Shown here: positions 43,939 to 53,878 of the stretch, in pieces
Position numbering within the stretch: position 1 is the first letter of the stretch
Layout: each line of letters begins with the position of its first letter
NCBI RefSeq assembly: GCF_900108945.1
Contig: NZ_FNYE01000009.1
Span: forward strand, 172,711-236,710
Length of the DNA stretch: 64,000 bases
Reading direction: 5' to 3'
From: Paraburkholderia diazotrophica
GTDB taxonomy: Bacteria; Pseudomonadota; Gammaproteobacteria; Burkholderiales; Burkholderiaceae
The notes under the pieces: model-generated
What the model was told of the DNA's origin: nothing
Database searches by the model: none
What the model saw: only the letters and a program-made list of their open reading frames with translations
Position numbers and translations under genes: made by a program

Positions 43939-46038
43939 ATGTCACAAGTCACACCGAAGTCCACGTCCGATCTCGACCAACTTGCGATCGACACGATCCG
44001 CACGCTATCGATGGACGCCGTGCAGAAGGCCAATTCCGGCCACCCCGGCACGCCGATGGCGCTCGCACCCGTCGCGTTCCATCTCTGGCAGAACCATCTT
44101 CGCTATGACCCCGACGCGCCGTTGTGGCCCAATCGCGACCGCTTCGTGCTGTCGGTGGGGCATGCGTCGATGCTGCTGTATTCGCTGCTGCATCTCGCGG
44201 GCGTGAAGGCCGTCGACGAAGACGGCAAGCCGCTGGACAAGCCCGCCGTCTCGCTCGACGACATCAGGCAGTTTCGTCAGCTCGACAGCGTGACGCCCGG
44301 CCACCCGGAGTACCGGATGACGACGGGCGTTGAGACGACCACGGGTCCGCTCGGCCAGGGGCTCGGCAACAGTGTCGGCATGGCGATGGCCGCGCGCTGG
44401 CACGAGGCGCACTTCAACAAGCCGGATGCGCCGCTCTTCGATTACCGCGTCTACGCGCTGTGCGGCGACGGCGACATGATGGAAGGCGTATCGCACGAAG
44501 CCGCTTCGCTGGCGGGGCATCTGCGGCTCTCGAACCTGATCTGGATATACGACAGCAACCGCGTGACGATCGAAGGCCATACCGATCTCGCTTATAGCGA
44601 CGACGTCGAGTCGCGGTTTCGCGGCTATAACTGGCACACGCTGCACGTCGACGACGCGAACGACGCGAACGCGCTCGAAGCCGCGATCAACGAAGCGAAG
44701 GCCGTGACCGACAGGCCGACGCTGATCGTCGTGAAGAGCATCATCGGCTGGGGCGCGCCGAACAAGCAGGACACGGCATCGGCGCACGGCGAGCCGCTCG
44801 GCGAAGAGGAAATCAAGCTGGCGAAGCGAGCGTACGGCTGGCCCGAGGATGCGCAATTTCTCGTGCCCAACGGCGTGCGCGAGCACTTCGCGCAAGGCCT
44901 GGGCGCGCGCGGCAAGGCCACGCACGACGTGTGGAAGCAGCGCTTCGCCGAGTACGCGAGAAAGTATCCGCAGCTTGCGAAGGAGTTCGACCAGATGCAG
45001 TCGTCCGCGCTGCCGGAAGACTGGGACGCGGATATCCCCGTATTCGATGCAGACGCAAAGGGCATGGCCACGCGCGAGTCGTCGGGCAAGGTGCTCAACG
45101 CAATTGCGCAGCGCGTGCCGTGGATGATCGGCGGCGCGGCGGACCTCGCGCCGTCGACCAAGACCAACCTGAAGTTCGAAGGCACGGGCAGCTTCGAGCA
45201 TGACAACTATGGCGGGCGCAATCTGCACTTTGGCATCCGCGAGCACGGCATGGGGGCCGTGGCGAACGGTCTCGCGCTGTCGGGCTTGAGGCCGTTCGCA
45301 TCGACGTTCCTGATCTTCAGCGATTACATGAAGCCGCCGATCCGCCTCTCGGCGATCATGGAAGTGCCCGTCATTTATGTGTTCACACACGATTCGATCG
45401 GTGTCGGCGAAGACGGACCCACGCACCAGCCGATCGAACAGCTAGCGTCGTTGCGCGGCATCCCCGGCTTGACGACGCTGCGTCCCGCCGACGCGAACGA
45501 AGTCGCCGAGGCCTGGCGCGTCGCGCTCTCGCATCCGCACGTGCCCGCGTGCATCGTCGTCACGCGCCAGCCGCTGCCGACTTTCGACCGCAAGAAGTAT
45601 GCATCCGCCGAAGGCGTGCGCCGCGGCGCCTATGTGCTAGCGGACGTGCCCGCCGGCAAGAAGCCCGACGTGCTTCTGCTCGCGACGGGCAGCGAAGTGT
45701 CGCTGTGCATCGACGCCTACGAGGCGCTGAAGGGCGAGGGCATCAATGCGCGCGTGGTGTCGATGCCGTCGTGGGACGTGTTCGAGCAGCAGGACCACGC
45801 GTACAAGGATTCCGTGCTGCCGCCCGACGTGCACCCGCGCGTTGCCGTCGAGCAGGCCGCCACGCTCGGCTGGGACCGCTACGTCGGCCGTCTCGGCTCG
45901 CAGATCGTGATGCATACGTTCGGCGCGTCGGCGCCTCTCAAGGCGCTGAAGACGAAGTTCGGCTTCACGCCCGAGCGTGTCGCGGACGAGGCGAAGAAGC
46001 AGATCGCGCGTTGCAAGTCGGGCAACGTCAAGGAGTGA
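43939..46038 (+). CDS. tkt: Transketolase
   Basis: 699 residues, full length. Thiamine-diphosphate motif GDGDMMEGVSHEAASLAGHL with NRVTIEGHTDL, catalytic His in HPGTPMALAP and the central HGMGAVANGLALSGLRPF region, plus SIGVGEDGPTHQPIEQLASLR. It transfers two-carbon ketol units in the pentose phosphate pathway. The start at 43939 has AAAGGAG before it. It is followed six bases later by 6-phosphogluconate dehydrogenase, forming a pentose phosphate operon that ends at a terminator at 47061. Confidence 0.95.
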   Translation: MSQVTPKSTSDLDQLAIDTIRTLSMDAVQKANSGHPGTPMALAPVAFHLWQNHLRYDPDAPLWPNRDRFVLSVGHASMLLYSLLHLAGVKAVDEDGKPLDKPAVSLDDIRQFRQLDSVTPGHPEYRMTTGVETTTGPLGQGLGNSVGMAMAARWHEAHFNKPDAPLFDYRVYALCGDGDMMEGVSHEAASLAGHLRLSNLIWIYDSNRVTIEGHTDLAYSDDVESRFRGYNWHTLHVDDANDANALEAAINEAKAVTDRPTLIVVKSIIGWGAPNKQDTASAHGEPLGEEEIKLAKRAYGWPEDAQFLVPNGVREHFAQGLGARGKATHDVWKQRFAEYARKYPQLAKEFDQMQSSALPEDWDADIPVFDADAKGMATRESSGKVLNAIAQRVPWMIGGAADLAPSTKTNLKFEGTGSFEHDNYGGRNLHFGIREHGMGAVANGLALSGLRPFASTFLIFSDYMKPPIRLSAIMEVPVIYVFTHDSIGVGEDGPTHQPIEQLASLRGIPGLTTLRPADANEVAEAWRVALSHPHVPACIVVTRQPLPTFDRKKYASAEGVRRGAYVLADVPAGKKPDVLLLATGSEVSLCIDAYEALKGEGINARVVSMPSWDVFEQQDHAYKDSVLPPDVHPRVAVEQAATLGWDRYVGRLGSQIVMHTFGASAPLKALKTKFGFTPERVADEAKKQIARCKSGNVKE

Positions 46039-46044
46039 CACATC

Positions 46045-47025
46045 ATGCAGATCGGCATCGTGGGACTGGGCCGCATGGGCGGCAACATCGGCAGGCGGCT
46101 GATGCGCGGCGGTCATCAGTGCATCGTCTACGACCACAATCCGCAAGCGACGCAAGCGCTCGCGAAAGAAGGCGCAACGGGCGCAAGCGATCTGGGCGAT
46201 CTCGTCGCGAAGCTCGATGCGCCGCGCGTCGTGTGGCTGATGCTGCCCGCGGGCAAGATCACCGAGGACACGCTCACCGACTTGCAGCGCATCCTCACGG
46301 CCGACGATGTCGTGATCGACGGCGGCAATAGCTTCTACAAGGACGATATCCGCCGCGCCGCGCAGCTTCGCGAGATCGGCGTGCATTACGTGGATGTGGG
46401 TACGTCGGGCGGCGTGTGGGGACTGGAGCGCGGCTATTGCATGATGATCGGCGGCGACGATGCGATCGTGCGGCGCATCGATCCGATCCTTTCCGTGCTG
46501 GCGCCGGGGCGCGGCGAGATTCCCGTCACGCCCCATCGCGACGGACGCGATTCGCGCGTCGAGAACGGTTATATGCACACGGGCCCCGTCGGCTCCGGAC
46601 ACTTCGTGAAGATGGTGCACAACGGCATCGAGTACGGGCTGATGCAGGCGTATGCCGAAGGGTTTCACATCCTGAAGCACAAGGATCTGCCCGAGCTGCC
46701 CGACAGCGAGCGCTACACGCTCGATCTCGCCGATGTCGCCGAAGTGTGGCGGCGCGGCAGCGTGGTGTCGTCGTGGCTGCTCGACCTCACGGCGGGCGCG
46801 CTCGCGCAGGACGGCCAGCTCGATGGCTTTTCGACGGAAGTCGCGGACAGCGGCGAAGGGCGCTGGACCATCCAGGCCGCGATCGAGGAAGCGGTGCCCG
46901 CGCAGGTGTTGTCGGCGGCGCTCTATACGCGCTTCCGTTCGCGCGACGCCGAGTCGTTCCCCGAACGCATGCTGTCGGCGATGCGGTTCGGCTTTGGCGG
47001 GCACAAGGAATTTCCCGTCAAATAA
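46045..47025 (+). CDS. gnd: 6-phosphogluconate dehydrogenase, short NAD-type (GndA/YqeC-like)
   Basis: 326 residues. Rossmann motif [34 protein letters not shown], the catalytic-lysine region [23 protein letters not shown]. It is about 140 residues shorter than the classical NADP enzyme, as for the GndA/Zwf-linked short form. It converts 6-phosphogluconate to ribulose 5-phosphate and CO2. AAGGAG lies near the end of tkt. Cotranscription with tkt is likely; the gluconate regulon at 60-63 kb would feed it. Confidence 0.92.
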   Translation: MQIGIVGLGRMGGNIGRRLMRGGHQCIVYDHNPQATQALAKEGATGASDLGDLVAKLDAPRVVWLMLPAGKITEDTLTDLQRILTADDVVIDGGNSFYKDDIRRAAQLREIGVHYVDVGTSGGVWGLERGYCMMIGGDDAIVRRIDPILSVLAPGRGEIPVTPHRDGRDSRVENGYMHTGPVGSGHFVKMVHNGIEYGLMQAYAEGFHILKHKDLPELPDSERYTLDLADVAEVWRRGSVVSSWLLDLTAGALAQDGQLDGFSTEVADSGEGRWTIQAAIEEAVPAQVLSAALYTRFRSRDAESFPERMLSAMRFGFGGHKEFPVK

Positions 47026-47060
47026 GCGGCAAAGGCAGGCGAATGTGAAGCTGTGAAGCG

Positions 47061-47090
47061 AAGCCCGCGACATCCGTCGCGGGCTTTTCT
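47061..47090 (+). terminator. Rho-independent terminator of the tkt-gnd operon
   Basis: A perfect 10-bp stem, AAGCCCGCGA with TCGCGGGCTT, around CATCCG, followed by TTCT. Confidence 0.85.
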
Positions 47091-47108
47091 ATCGGCTGCC
47101 GCGATGAT

Positions 47109-47130
47109 TCGAATTCGAAATCGCGATTTT
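47109..47130 (+). promoter_or_regulatory. Two abutting 12-bp palindromes before the molybdoenzyme operon
   Basis: TTCGAATTCGAA (47109-47120) and AAATCGCGATTT (47119-47130) are perfect dyads sharing two bases. TTGACA at 47157-47162 could be the -35 box of the operon promoter, so the dyads lie where an activator would bind. Confidence 0.55.
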
Positions 47131-47258
47131 TAATTTGCACCAGGCGCTCTTAGCATTGACAGGGTAGTGAATCCGGCAACGGGTACAGCGGCTGTCGTCA
47201 TTGCGCGTTCGTCTTCGTGTTCGCGCCGTTGCCACCGGGCAATCACAGGGAGGCATCG

Positions 47259-50195
47259 ATGGAGCACAAAGCTCGCACCCAGAACGAAAAGCTCGAAGTC
47301 AAGACGACCACCTGCTACATGTGCGCGTGCCGATGCGGCATCCGCGTGCATCTGCGCGATGGCGAGGTGCGCTACATCGACGGCAATCCGGAGCATCCCC
47401 TCAACCAGGGGGTGATCTGCGCGAAGGGCTCGTCGGGCATCATGAAGCAGTACTCGCCCGCGCGCCTCACGCAACCGCTGCTGCGCAAACAGGATGCGCC
47501 ACGCGGCAGCGCGCAGTTCGAGCCCGTCTCGTGGGACGTGGCATTCGACATGCTCGAAAAGCGTCTCGCCCATCTGCGCGCGACGGACCCCAAAAAGTTC
47601 GCGCTCTTCACGGGACGCGACCAGATGCAGGCGCTGACGGGCCTGTTCGCGAAGCAGTTCGGCACGCCGAACTATGCGGCGCACGGCGGCTTCTGCTCGG
47701 CGAACATGGCGGCGGGCATGATCTATACGATGGGCGGCTCGTTCTGGGAATTCGGCGGCCCCGATCTGGATCGCGCGAAGCTGTTCTTCATGATCGGCAC
47801 GGCCGAGGACCATCACTCGAATCCGCTGAAGATCGCGATTTCGAAGTTCAAGCGCGCGGGCGGCCGCTTCATTGCGATCAATCCGATCCGCACCGGCTAT
47901 GCGGCCATCGCCGACGAGTGGGTGCCGATCCGCCCCGGCACGGATGGCGCGCTCTTCATGGCGCTGATGCGCGAGCTGATCGAAAGCAATGCGTATGATC
48001 GCGAGTTCGTCGAGCGCTATACGAACGCGGGCGAACTGCTGGACATGCGCCCCGACAGCGACACGTATGGCCTTTTCGTGCGCGACGAAGCGGCCGACGT
48101 GAGCAATCCTCTCTTCCCGCAGAATCATCTGTGGTGGGACGCCGGGAGCCAGCGCGCGGTGCTGCATCACACGCCGGGCGTGCGGCCCGCGCTCGAAGGA
48201 CGCTATACGCTCGCGGACGGCACGTCCGTTGCGCCGTCGTTCGAGCTGCTGCGCGAACAGGTGGCCGATTGCACGCCGGAGTGGGCGTCGGAGATCACAG
48301 GCATTCCCGCCGACACGATCCGCCGGCTTGCGCGCGAAATGGCCGATGTCGCACGCGATCACAAGATCACGCTGCCGATCCGATGGACCGACGCATGGGG
48401 CGAAACACACGAGAACGTGACGGGCGCGCCGATCGCCTTTCACGCGATGCGCGGGCTCGCCGCGCACTCGAACGGCTTTCAGTCGATACGCGCATTGGCC
48501 GTGCTGATGTCGCTGCTCGGCACGATCGACCGGCCGGGCGGCTTCCGGCACAAGTCGCCGTATCCGCGCGCGGTGCCGCCATCGGCGAAACCGCCGAACA
48601 GTCCCGACGACGTGAAGCCCAACTCGCCGCTTTCGAGCGGTCCGCTCGGCTGGCCGGCCGCGCCCGAAGACCTGTTCATCGACGACAGCGGCGAACCCGT
48701 ACGCATCGACAAGGCGTTCTCGTGGGAATATCCGCTCGCCGTGCACGGCCTGATGCACAGCGTGATTACGAACGCGTGGCGCGGCGATCCGTATCCGATC
48801 GACACGCTGTTGATCTTCATGGCCAACATGGCGTGGAACTCGTCGATGAATACCGTCGAGGTCCGCAAGATGCTCGCGGACAAACACGACAACGGCGAGT
48901 ACAAGATTCCGTTCATCGTCGTGTGCGATGCGTTCCAGTCGGAGATGACGGCTTTCGCCGATCTGATCCTGCCCGACACCACCTACCTCGAACGCCACGA
49001 CGCGATGTCGATGCTCGACAGGCCGATTTCCGAATTCGACGGCCCCGTCGATTCCGTGCGCGTGCCCGTCGTGCCGCCGACGGGCGAATGCAAGCCGTTC
49101 CAGGAAGTGCTGGTCGAACTGGCGAGCCGCCTCAAGTTCCCCGCGTTCACGACGCCGGAAGGCAAGCGCAAGTATCGCGACTATCCGGAGTTCATCGTCA
49201 ATCACCAGACGGCGCCGGGCTCGGGTGTGGGCTTTCTGATCGGATGGCGCGGCAAGGACGGCGACAAGGCGCTCGTCGGCGAGCCGAATCCGCGGCAGTG
49301 GGAAGAGTACGCGAAGCACAACTGCGTCTATCACTACACGTTGCCCGAGTCGTTGCAGTACATGCGCAACTGCAACGGGCCGTATCTGGCGTTCGCGGTC
49401 GAGAAGGGCTTTCGCAAGTTCAACGAGCCGATCGTGATCGCGCTCTACTCGGATGTGATGCAGAAGTTCCGGCTCGCCGCGCAGGGCAAGACCAAGGGAC
49501 GTCAGCCGCCGGATCATTTGCGCGCGCGCATCGAGCAGTATTTCGATCCGCTGCCATACTGGTATCCGCCGCTCGAACACGACACGACCGATCACGCGCA
49601 GTATCCGCTCGCGGCCGTCACGCAGCGGCCGATGGCGATGTATCACTCGTGGGACTCGCAGAACGCGTGGCTGCGTCAGATACATGGCGAGAACTATCTG
49701 TACATGAATCCGCGTACGGCAGCGGCGCAAGGCATCGACGACGGCGGCTGGATCTACGTCGAATCGCAATGGGGCAAGGTGCGCTGCCTTGCGCGCTACA
49801 GCGAAGCCGTCGAGCCGGGGACGGTTTGGACATGGAATGCGATCGGCAAGTCGGCGGGCGCGTGGAATCTCGGGCCCGACGCGAACGAATCGCAGCGCGG
49901 CTTTCTGCTGAACCACCTGATCGCCGATGAGATTCCCGTCAACAGTGCGAATCACCCGCGCACGTCGAACTCCGATCCCATCACGGGCCAGGCCGCGTGG
50001 TACGACGTGCGCGTGCGCATCTATCCCGCCGAAGCGGACGCCGATCATACGCTGCCGCAGTTCGCGCCGATGCCCGCGCTGCCGGGCGTCGTCGGCGGGG
50101 CGGCGGGCGGCATGATTCAGCGCATCGTGCAGACGTATTTCGCGGGACGCGGCGAGTTCGCCGCGCGTCTGCGCAAGGCGGCCGAGCGTAGCTGA
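47259..50195 (+). CDS. Molybdopterin oxidoreductase catalytic subunit (SoeA/DmsA-type, probably sulfite dehydrogenase)
   Basis: 978 residues, complex iron-sulfur molybdoenzyme family. A 4Fe-4S cluster is bound by Cys19, Cys22, Cys26 and Cys54 (CYMCACRCG...GVICAKG); Cys146 in GGFCSANM is the candidate Mo ligand. Further on come the Mo-bis-MGD domains (INPIRTGYAAIADEWVPIRPGTDGALFMALM; final MopB-binding domain with NPRTAAAQGIDDGGWIYVES). No twin-arginine signal is present, so it is cytoplasmic, as SoeA is and unlike DmsA. With the FeS and anchor subunits behind it, a membrane-bound sulfite dehydrogenase is the best guess. AGGGAGG precedes the ATG. Confidence 0.85.
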   Translation: MEHKARTQNEKLEVKTTTCYMCACRCGIRVHLRDGEVRYIDGNPEHPLNQGVICAKGSSGIMKQYSPARLTQPLLRKQDAPRGSAQFEPVSWDVAFDMLEKRLAHLRATDPKKFALFTGRDQMQALTGLFAKQFGTPNYAAHGGFCSANMAAGMIYTMGGSFWEFGGPDLDRAKLFFMIGTAEDHHSNPLKIAISKFKRAGGRFIAINPIRTGYAAIADEWVPIRPGTDGALFMALMRELIESNAYDREFVERYTNAGELLDMRPDSDTYGLFVRDEAADVSNPLFPQNHLWWDAGSQRAVLHHTPGVRPALEGRYTLADGTSVAPSFELLREQVADCTPEWASEITGIPADTIRRLAREMADVARDHKITLPIRWTDAWGETHENVTGAPIAFHAMRGLAAHSNGFQSIRALAVLMSLLGTIDRPGGFRHKSPYPRAVPPSAKPPNSPDDVKPNSPLSSGPLGWPAAPEDLFIDDSGEPVRIDKAFSWEYPLAVHGLMHSVITNAWRGDPYPIDTLLIFMANMAWNSSMNTVEVRKMLADKHDNGEYKIPFIVVCDAFQSEMTAFADLILPDTTYLERHDAMSMLDRPISEFDGPVDSVRVPVVPPTGECKPFQEVLVELASRLKFPAFTTPEGKRKYRDYPEFIVNHQTAPGSGVGFLIGWRGKDGDKALVGEPNPRQWEEYAKHNCVYHYTLPESLQYMRNCNGPYLAFAVEKGFRKFNEPIVIALYSDVMQKFRLAAQGKTKGRQPPDHLRARIEQYFDPLPYWYPPLEHDTTDHAQYPLAAVTQRPMAMYHSWDSQNAWLRQIHGENYLYMNPRTAAAQGIDDGGWIYVESQWGKVRCLARYSEAVEPGTVWTWNAIGKSAGAWNLGPDANESQRGFLLNHLIADEIPVNSANHPRTSNSDPITGQAAWYDVRVRIYPAEADADHTLPQFAPMPALPGVVGGAAGGMIQRIVQTYFAGRGEFAARLRKAAERS

Positions 50196-50238
50196 TGGAA
50201 CTGAGTGGAACTGGGTGCAACGCGAACGGAGAGCATCG

Positions 50239-50970
50239 ATGACACAGATGGCGCTCGTAATCGATCTGAACGTCTGCGTGGGCTGCCACGCCTGCGTGAC
50301 GAGCTGCAAGGAATGGAACACGTCGGGCGAGGCGGGCAGCCTGTCCGATCATCGTCCGTACGACGCCGATCCGTCGGGCACGTTCTTCAACCGCGTGCAG
50401 ACGTTCGAAGCCGGCGAGTTTCCACTCGCCGACACCATTCATTTTCCGAAGTCCTGCTTGCACTGCGAGGACCCGCCGTGCGTACCCGTCTGTCCGACGG
50501 GCGCGAGCTACAAGCGCAAGGAAGACGGCCTCGTGCTGGTCGATTACGACCGCTGCATCGGCTGTAAGTACTGCGCGTGGGCGTGCCCTTACGGCGCGCG
50601 CGAAATCGACGAAGAGCGCAAGGAGATGACGAAGTGCACGCTGTGCGCGGACCGCATCTACAACGAAGCGCTGCCCGAGCGCGACCGCAAGCCTGCGTGC
50701 GTGCTCGCGTGCCCGACATCGGCGCGGCTCTTCGGCGACATTCACGATCCGGAGTCGGTCGTATCGAAGGCGATTCGCGAGCGCGGCGGCTATCAGCTGA
50801 TGCCCGAATGGGGCACGCGGCCGTCGAATCACTATCTGCCGCGCCAGAAAGTGACGTCGTGCGGCGGCGCATGTTCGTGCAAGACATCCGATGGTAACGA
50901 AGCGGCGTCCGTCGAAACGCAGGCGGAACGCGGCGAGCTTCATCTCGCGTCGATTGCGACGCGCGTGTGA
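50239..50970 (+). CDS. Four-cluster ferredoxin subunit (SoeB/DmsB-type)
   Basis: 243 residues. Four 4Fe-4S motifs are visible: CVGCHACVTSCKEWN; CLHCEDPPCVPVCPTGAS; CIGCKYCAWACPYGAR; and CTLCADRI paired with ACVLACPTSARLFG. It wires the molybdenum subunit to the membrane anchor. The C-terminal part (GGACSCKTSDG) has two extra cysteines. It lies 43 bases after the catalytic gene, with CGGAGAGC before the ATG. Confidence 0.92.
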   Translation: MTQMALVIDLNVCVGCHACVTSCKEWNTSGEAGSLSDHRPYDADPSGTFFNRVQTFEAGEFPLADTIHFPKSCLHCEDPPCVPVCPTGASYKRKEDGLVLVDYDRCIGCKYCAWACPYGAREIDEERKEMTKCTLCADRIYNEALPERDRKPACVLACPTSARLFGDIHDPESVVSKAIRERGGYQLMPEWGTRPSNHYLPRQKVTSCGGACSCKTSDGNEAASVETQAERGELHLASIATRV

Positions 50971-50998
50971 GTGAACGGATCGAAAACGGGAGAACGAA

Positions 50999-51952
50999 AT
51001 GAATCCGGCATTTTCAGTGGTGTTCCTCACGACGCTGAGCGGCGCGGGCCAGGGGCTGCTGATCGCGCTCGTCGGCGTCGAGGCGGCGTCGCGGCTCGGC
51101 TTCGGCGATGCGGCTGCCGTGCCGCAGATGTTTTATGTCGTCGGCGCCGGGCTTTCATGCGTGCTCGGCGCGCTGGGGCTGCTTGCGTCGTTCTTTCATC
51201 TGGGCCATCCCGAGCGCGCGTGGCGTGCGATCGCAATGTGGCGCACGTCATGGCTGTCGAGAGAATGTCTGTGCTTGCCCGCGTTTCTTGCGTGCACGTT
51301 TGCTTATGGCGTCGCGCATGCGTTGGCATCGACTTATACGCTGGAGATCGGCCTCGTTGCGGTGGTGGCTAGCGGGCTGCTGTTCATCTGCACAGGGATG
51401 ATCTATGCGTGTCTGCGCTTCCTGCAGGAATGGGCGACGCCGCTGACGCTCGTGAATTTCGTGCTACTGGGCTGCGCATCGGGCTTTACGCTTGCAACCG
51501 CGTGCGCCGCGTGGTTCGCTCCTGCGCTGATCGGGCCGCTCGCGGTCGGCGCATGCGGGGTGACGGTTGCGGGATGCGCGTCGCGCGTCGCGTCGTTGAC
51601 GCGCAATGCGCGGCTCAGACCGAAATCGACGGTGCAAAGCGCGACAGGCATTCGCGGCGCGCGCGTCGAGCAGAAGTCGCGCGGCTTCACGGCGGGCGCG
51701 TTCAATCTGCGCGAGTTCTTCCATGGGAAGACGCCGCGGACGCTGAAGCACATCAAGTGGACGTTTCTGATCGCCGCGTTCGCCGTGCCGTTCTGCCTGA
51801 TTGCGTCGGGCGGAAGCGTGCGCTCGATCGGGCTTTCGTTCGTGCTGCTGTGCGCGGCATCCGTGATCCAGTATGCGGGCCTCGTGGCCGAGCGGTGGTT
51901 CTTTTTCGCGGAAGCGCGGCATCCGCAGAATCTTTACTATCGTCAGGCGTGA
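50999..51952 (+). CDS. Membrane anchor subunit (SoeC/DmsC-type)
   Basis: 317 residues with eight hydrophobic helices. It matches the DmsC/SoeC quinone-interacting anchor (ASFFHLGHPERAWRAIAMWRTSWLSREC; final VAERWFFFAEARHPQNLYYR is characteristic of this family). It delivers electrons to the quinone pool. It begins 28 bases after SoeB. Completes a three-gene SoeABC-like unit. Confidence 0.88.
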   Translation: MNPAFSVVFLTTLSGAGQGLLIALVGVEAASRLGFGDAAAVPQMFYVVGAGLSCVLGALGLLASFFHLGHPERAWRAIAMWRTSWLSRECLCLPAFLACTFAYGVAHALASTYTLEIGLVAVVASGLLFICTGMIYACLRFLQEWATPLTLVNFVLLGCASGFTLATACAAWFAPALIGPLAVGACGVTVAGCASRVASLTRNARLRPKSTVQSATGIRGARVEQKSRGFTAGAFNLREFFHGKTPRTLKHIKWTFLIAAFAVPFCLIASGGSVRSIGLSFVLLCAASVIQYAGLVAERWFFFAEARHPQNLYYRQA

Positions 51953-51963
51953 CGTGCGTAGAG

Positions 51964-51983
51964 GCGTACGTAGACGCGTACGT
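51964..51983. repeat. Imperfect 12-bp tandem repeat after the anchor gene
   Basis: GCGTACGT occurs at 51964-51971 and 51976-51983, with TAGAC between, in a 12-bp period. The unit resembles the repeat at 4915. Confidence 0.7.
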
Positions 51984-51991
51984 GGCCGCTA

Positions 51992-53047
51992 CTACACGTG
52001 ACTCGCCTGCACGCGCTCGGCCAGCTTGGCGTCGTAGCTCGAATGAACGTGCACGCGCTTCTTGTCCGGGAACGCGTAGCTGTACGCCTTGCGAAGCGCA
52101 AGCGATGCCTCGTGGAATCCGGAGAGAATCAGCTTCTGTTTGTTCGGATAGCCCGCGATATCGCCCGCAGCGAAGATGCCGGGGCACGAGCTTTCGTAGT
52201 TTGATGTATCGACGACGATGCGCCCCGCCTGTATGTCGATGCCCCACTTCGCGATCGGGCCGAGATCGGCGACGAGCCCGTATAGCACGAGCAACTGGTC
52301 CGCATCGAGTTGCATCGAGCTGCCGACCTGGCGAATCTCGATCGATTCGAGCGTCCCGCCGGGCGCGTTCAACGCGGCAATCGATCCGACTATGAAGTCC
52401 ATTTCGCCCGCCTCGACCGACTGGCGCATTTTGCTCACGCTCGAATCAGCTGCGCTGAAGCCGTTGCGACGATGCACGAGCGTCACGCGCTTCGCGACGG
52501 AGCGCAGCGCCAGCGCCCAGTCGAGCGCCGAGTCGCCTCCGCCTGCCACCACCACGTTCTTGCCTGCAAAATCGCTCTGCTTGCGCACGCTGTAATGCAC
52601 GTGACGATCTTCGAGCGGCACCGCTTCGTCGAGCGTCAATCGTTGCGGCACGAATGAGCCATTGCCCGCCGCGATCAAAATAGCGGCGGCGTCGAACGTC
52701 AGTCCCTTGTCCGTGCGTGCGCGCCAGTGTCCGTTATCGAGGCGCTCGATCGAGTCGATGCACTGGCCGAGATGCATCGGCGGATCGAACGGACGGCATT
52801 GCTCGACAAGCCGATCGACGAGATCGCGCGCAGTGCAGATGGGTATTGCCGGGATGTCGTAGATCGGCTTGTCCGGATACAGTTCGATGCACTGTCCGCC
52901 TATGCGTTCGATCGTATCTACGATGCGGCACGAGAGGCCGATCACGCCTGCCTCGAATGCAGCGAAGAGGCCCACAGGTCCCGCGCCGACGATCAGTACG
53001 TCGGTGCTCAAGGGTGCGGCGGCGGGCGCGTCTGCTTGCGATGTCAT
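51992..53047 (-). CDS. Thioredoxin-reductase-like ferredoxin-NADP+ reductase
   Basis: 351 residues. Two dinucleotide folds: FAD-binding VLIVGAGPVGLFAAFEAG and NADP-binding VVVAGGGDSALDWALAL, plus IFAAGDIAGYPNKQKLILSGFHEA near the end. The usual CxxC redox pair of thioredoxin reductases is absent, which marks the ferredoxin/flavodoxin-NADP reductase subgroup. It could reduce a ferredoxin or the flavodoxin of this region (inference). AGGAGC precedes the ATG. It is convergent with the SoeABC genes. Confidence 0.88.
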   Translation of the reverse strand: MTSQADAPAAAPLSTDVLIVGAGPVGLFAAFEAGVIGLSCRIVDTIERIGGQCIELYPDKPIYDIPAIPICTARDLVDRLVEQCRPFDPPMHLGQCIDSIERLDNGHWRARTDKGLTFDAAAILIAAGNGSFVPQRLTLDEAVPLEDRHVHYSVRKQSDFAGKNVVVAGGGDSALDWALALRSVAKRVTLVHRRNGFSAADSSVSKMRQSVEAGEMDFIVGSIAALNAPGGTLESIEIRQVGSSMQLDADQLLVLYGLVADLGPIAKWGIDIQAGRIVVDTSNYESSCPGIFAAGDIAGYPNKQKLILSGFHEASLALRKAYSYAFPDKKRVHVHSSYDAKLAERVQASHV

Positions 53048-53225
53048 GCGTGCTCCTCATGCGTGTCGGCGGCTATTCAAGCTTTCACGATACAGACACG
53101 AGCACGCCTCGGCAACGAAGTCATCACGGCGGGAATGGATAAGTACGTTATGCCGTGCATGCACTCGCAGGCCGCTGCACGTGCGAGCGATCATGCCTTC
53201 CATGTGCGCCGCTAATGCGATCGCG

Positions 53226-53777
53226 CTACTCGATCTTCCACTTGATCGAGCATCCGAACGCCGGATTCTGCGTGTCGGGGCCGATGCCTGTTTGCGCGAT
53301 CTGCTGCATCGCTTCGAACAGTTCGCGGCGCGCGTCCGCAACGGGCTCCTTGCGCGAAGCGTCGAGCCTGCCGCGATAGCGCAAGAGCAGATTGGCGTCG
53401 AAGCCGTAGAACTCCGGCGTGCAGACGGCGCCATAGGCCCGCGCGACCTGCTGCGTCTCGTCGTACAGATACGGGAAAGGCAACTGCAACTGGGACGCGA
53501 GTTCGCCCATGCGCTCGAACGAATCTTCCGGATACGCGGCGCCATCGTTCGAGTTGATACCCACGGTGCCGATACCCAGTGCCGCCAGTTCACGCGCTTC
53601 GCTCACGATGCGCGGCAAGACGGCCTTCACGTACGGACAATGGTTGCACATGAAGATCACGACGAGTCCGTTCGGGCCGCGCACGTCGTCGAGCGTGTAA
53701 GTCTTGCCGTCCGTTGCCGGCAGCGAGAACGCGGGCGCGGCGACGCCGAGTTCGCCTGCGGGAGATTCGGTAGCCAT
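53226..53777 (-). CDS. Thioredoxin-like redoxin (AhpC/TSA-type fold)
   Basis: 183 residues. Redoxin fold with VVIFMCNHCPYVKAVLPRI, a CxxC-type active pair preceding the conserved proline, then GINSNDGAAYPEDSFERM and YGAVCTPEFYGFDAN with a further Cys before the cis-proline. These thioredoxin-family proteins reduce disulfides or peroxides in the cytoplasm; the physiological partner is unknown. AAGGAG precedes the ATG. Confidence 0.88.
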   Translation of the reverse strand: MATESPAGELGVAAPAFSLPATDGKTYTLDDVRGPNGLVVIFMCNHCPYVKAVLPRIVSEARELAALGIGTVGINSNDGAAYPEDSFERMGELASQLQLPFPYLYDETQQVARAYGAVCTPEFYGFDANLLLRYRGRLDASRKEPVADARRELFEAMQQIAQTGIGPDTQNPAFGCSIKWKIE

Positions 53778-53878
53778 CGGTCACTCCTTGAATGTTGAGG
53801 TCCAGTACATGTTCGTGCATTCTTCGTGATTCGTCTTGCAGTAGCCGAAACGCGCAGTCGAAACAGGCAGCCGAAACG

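Noticed and set aside
47130..50321. A 1063-codon open frame on the minus strand
   Set aside because: It is antisense to the molybdoenzyme gene, is extremely Arg/His-rich, and resembles nothing. High-GC genes routinely leave such frames open on the other strand.
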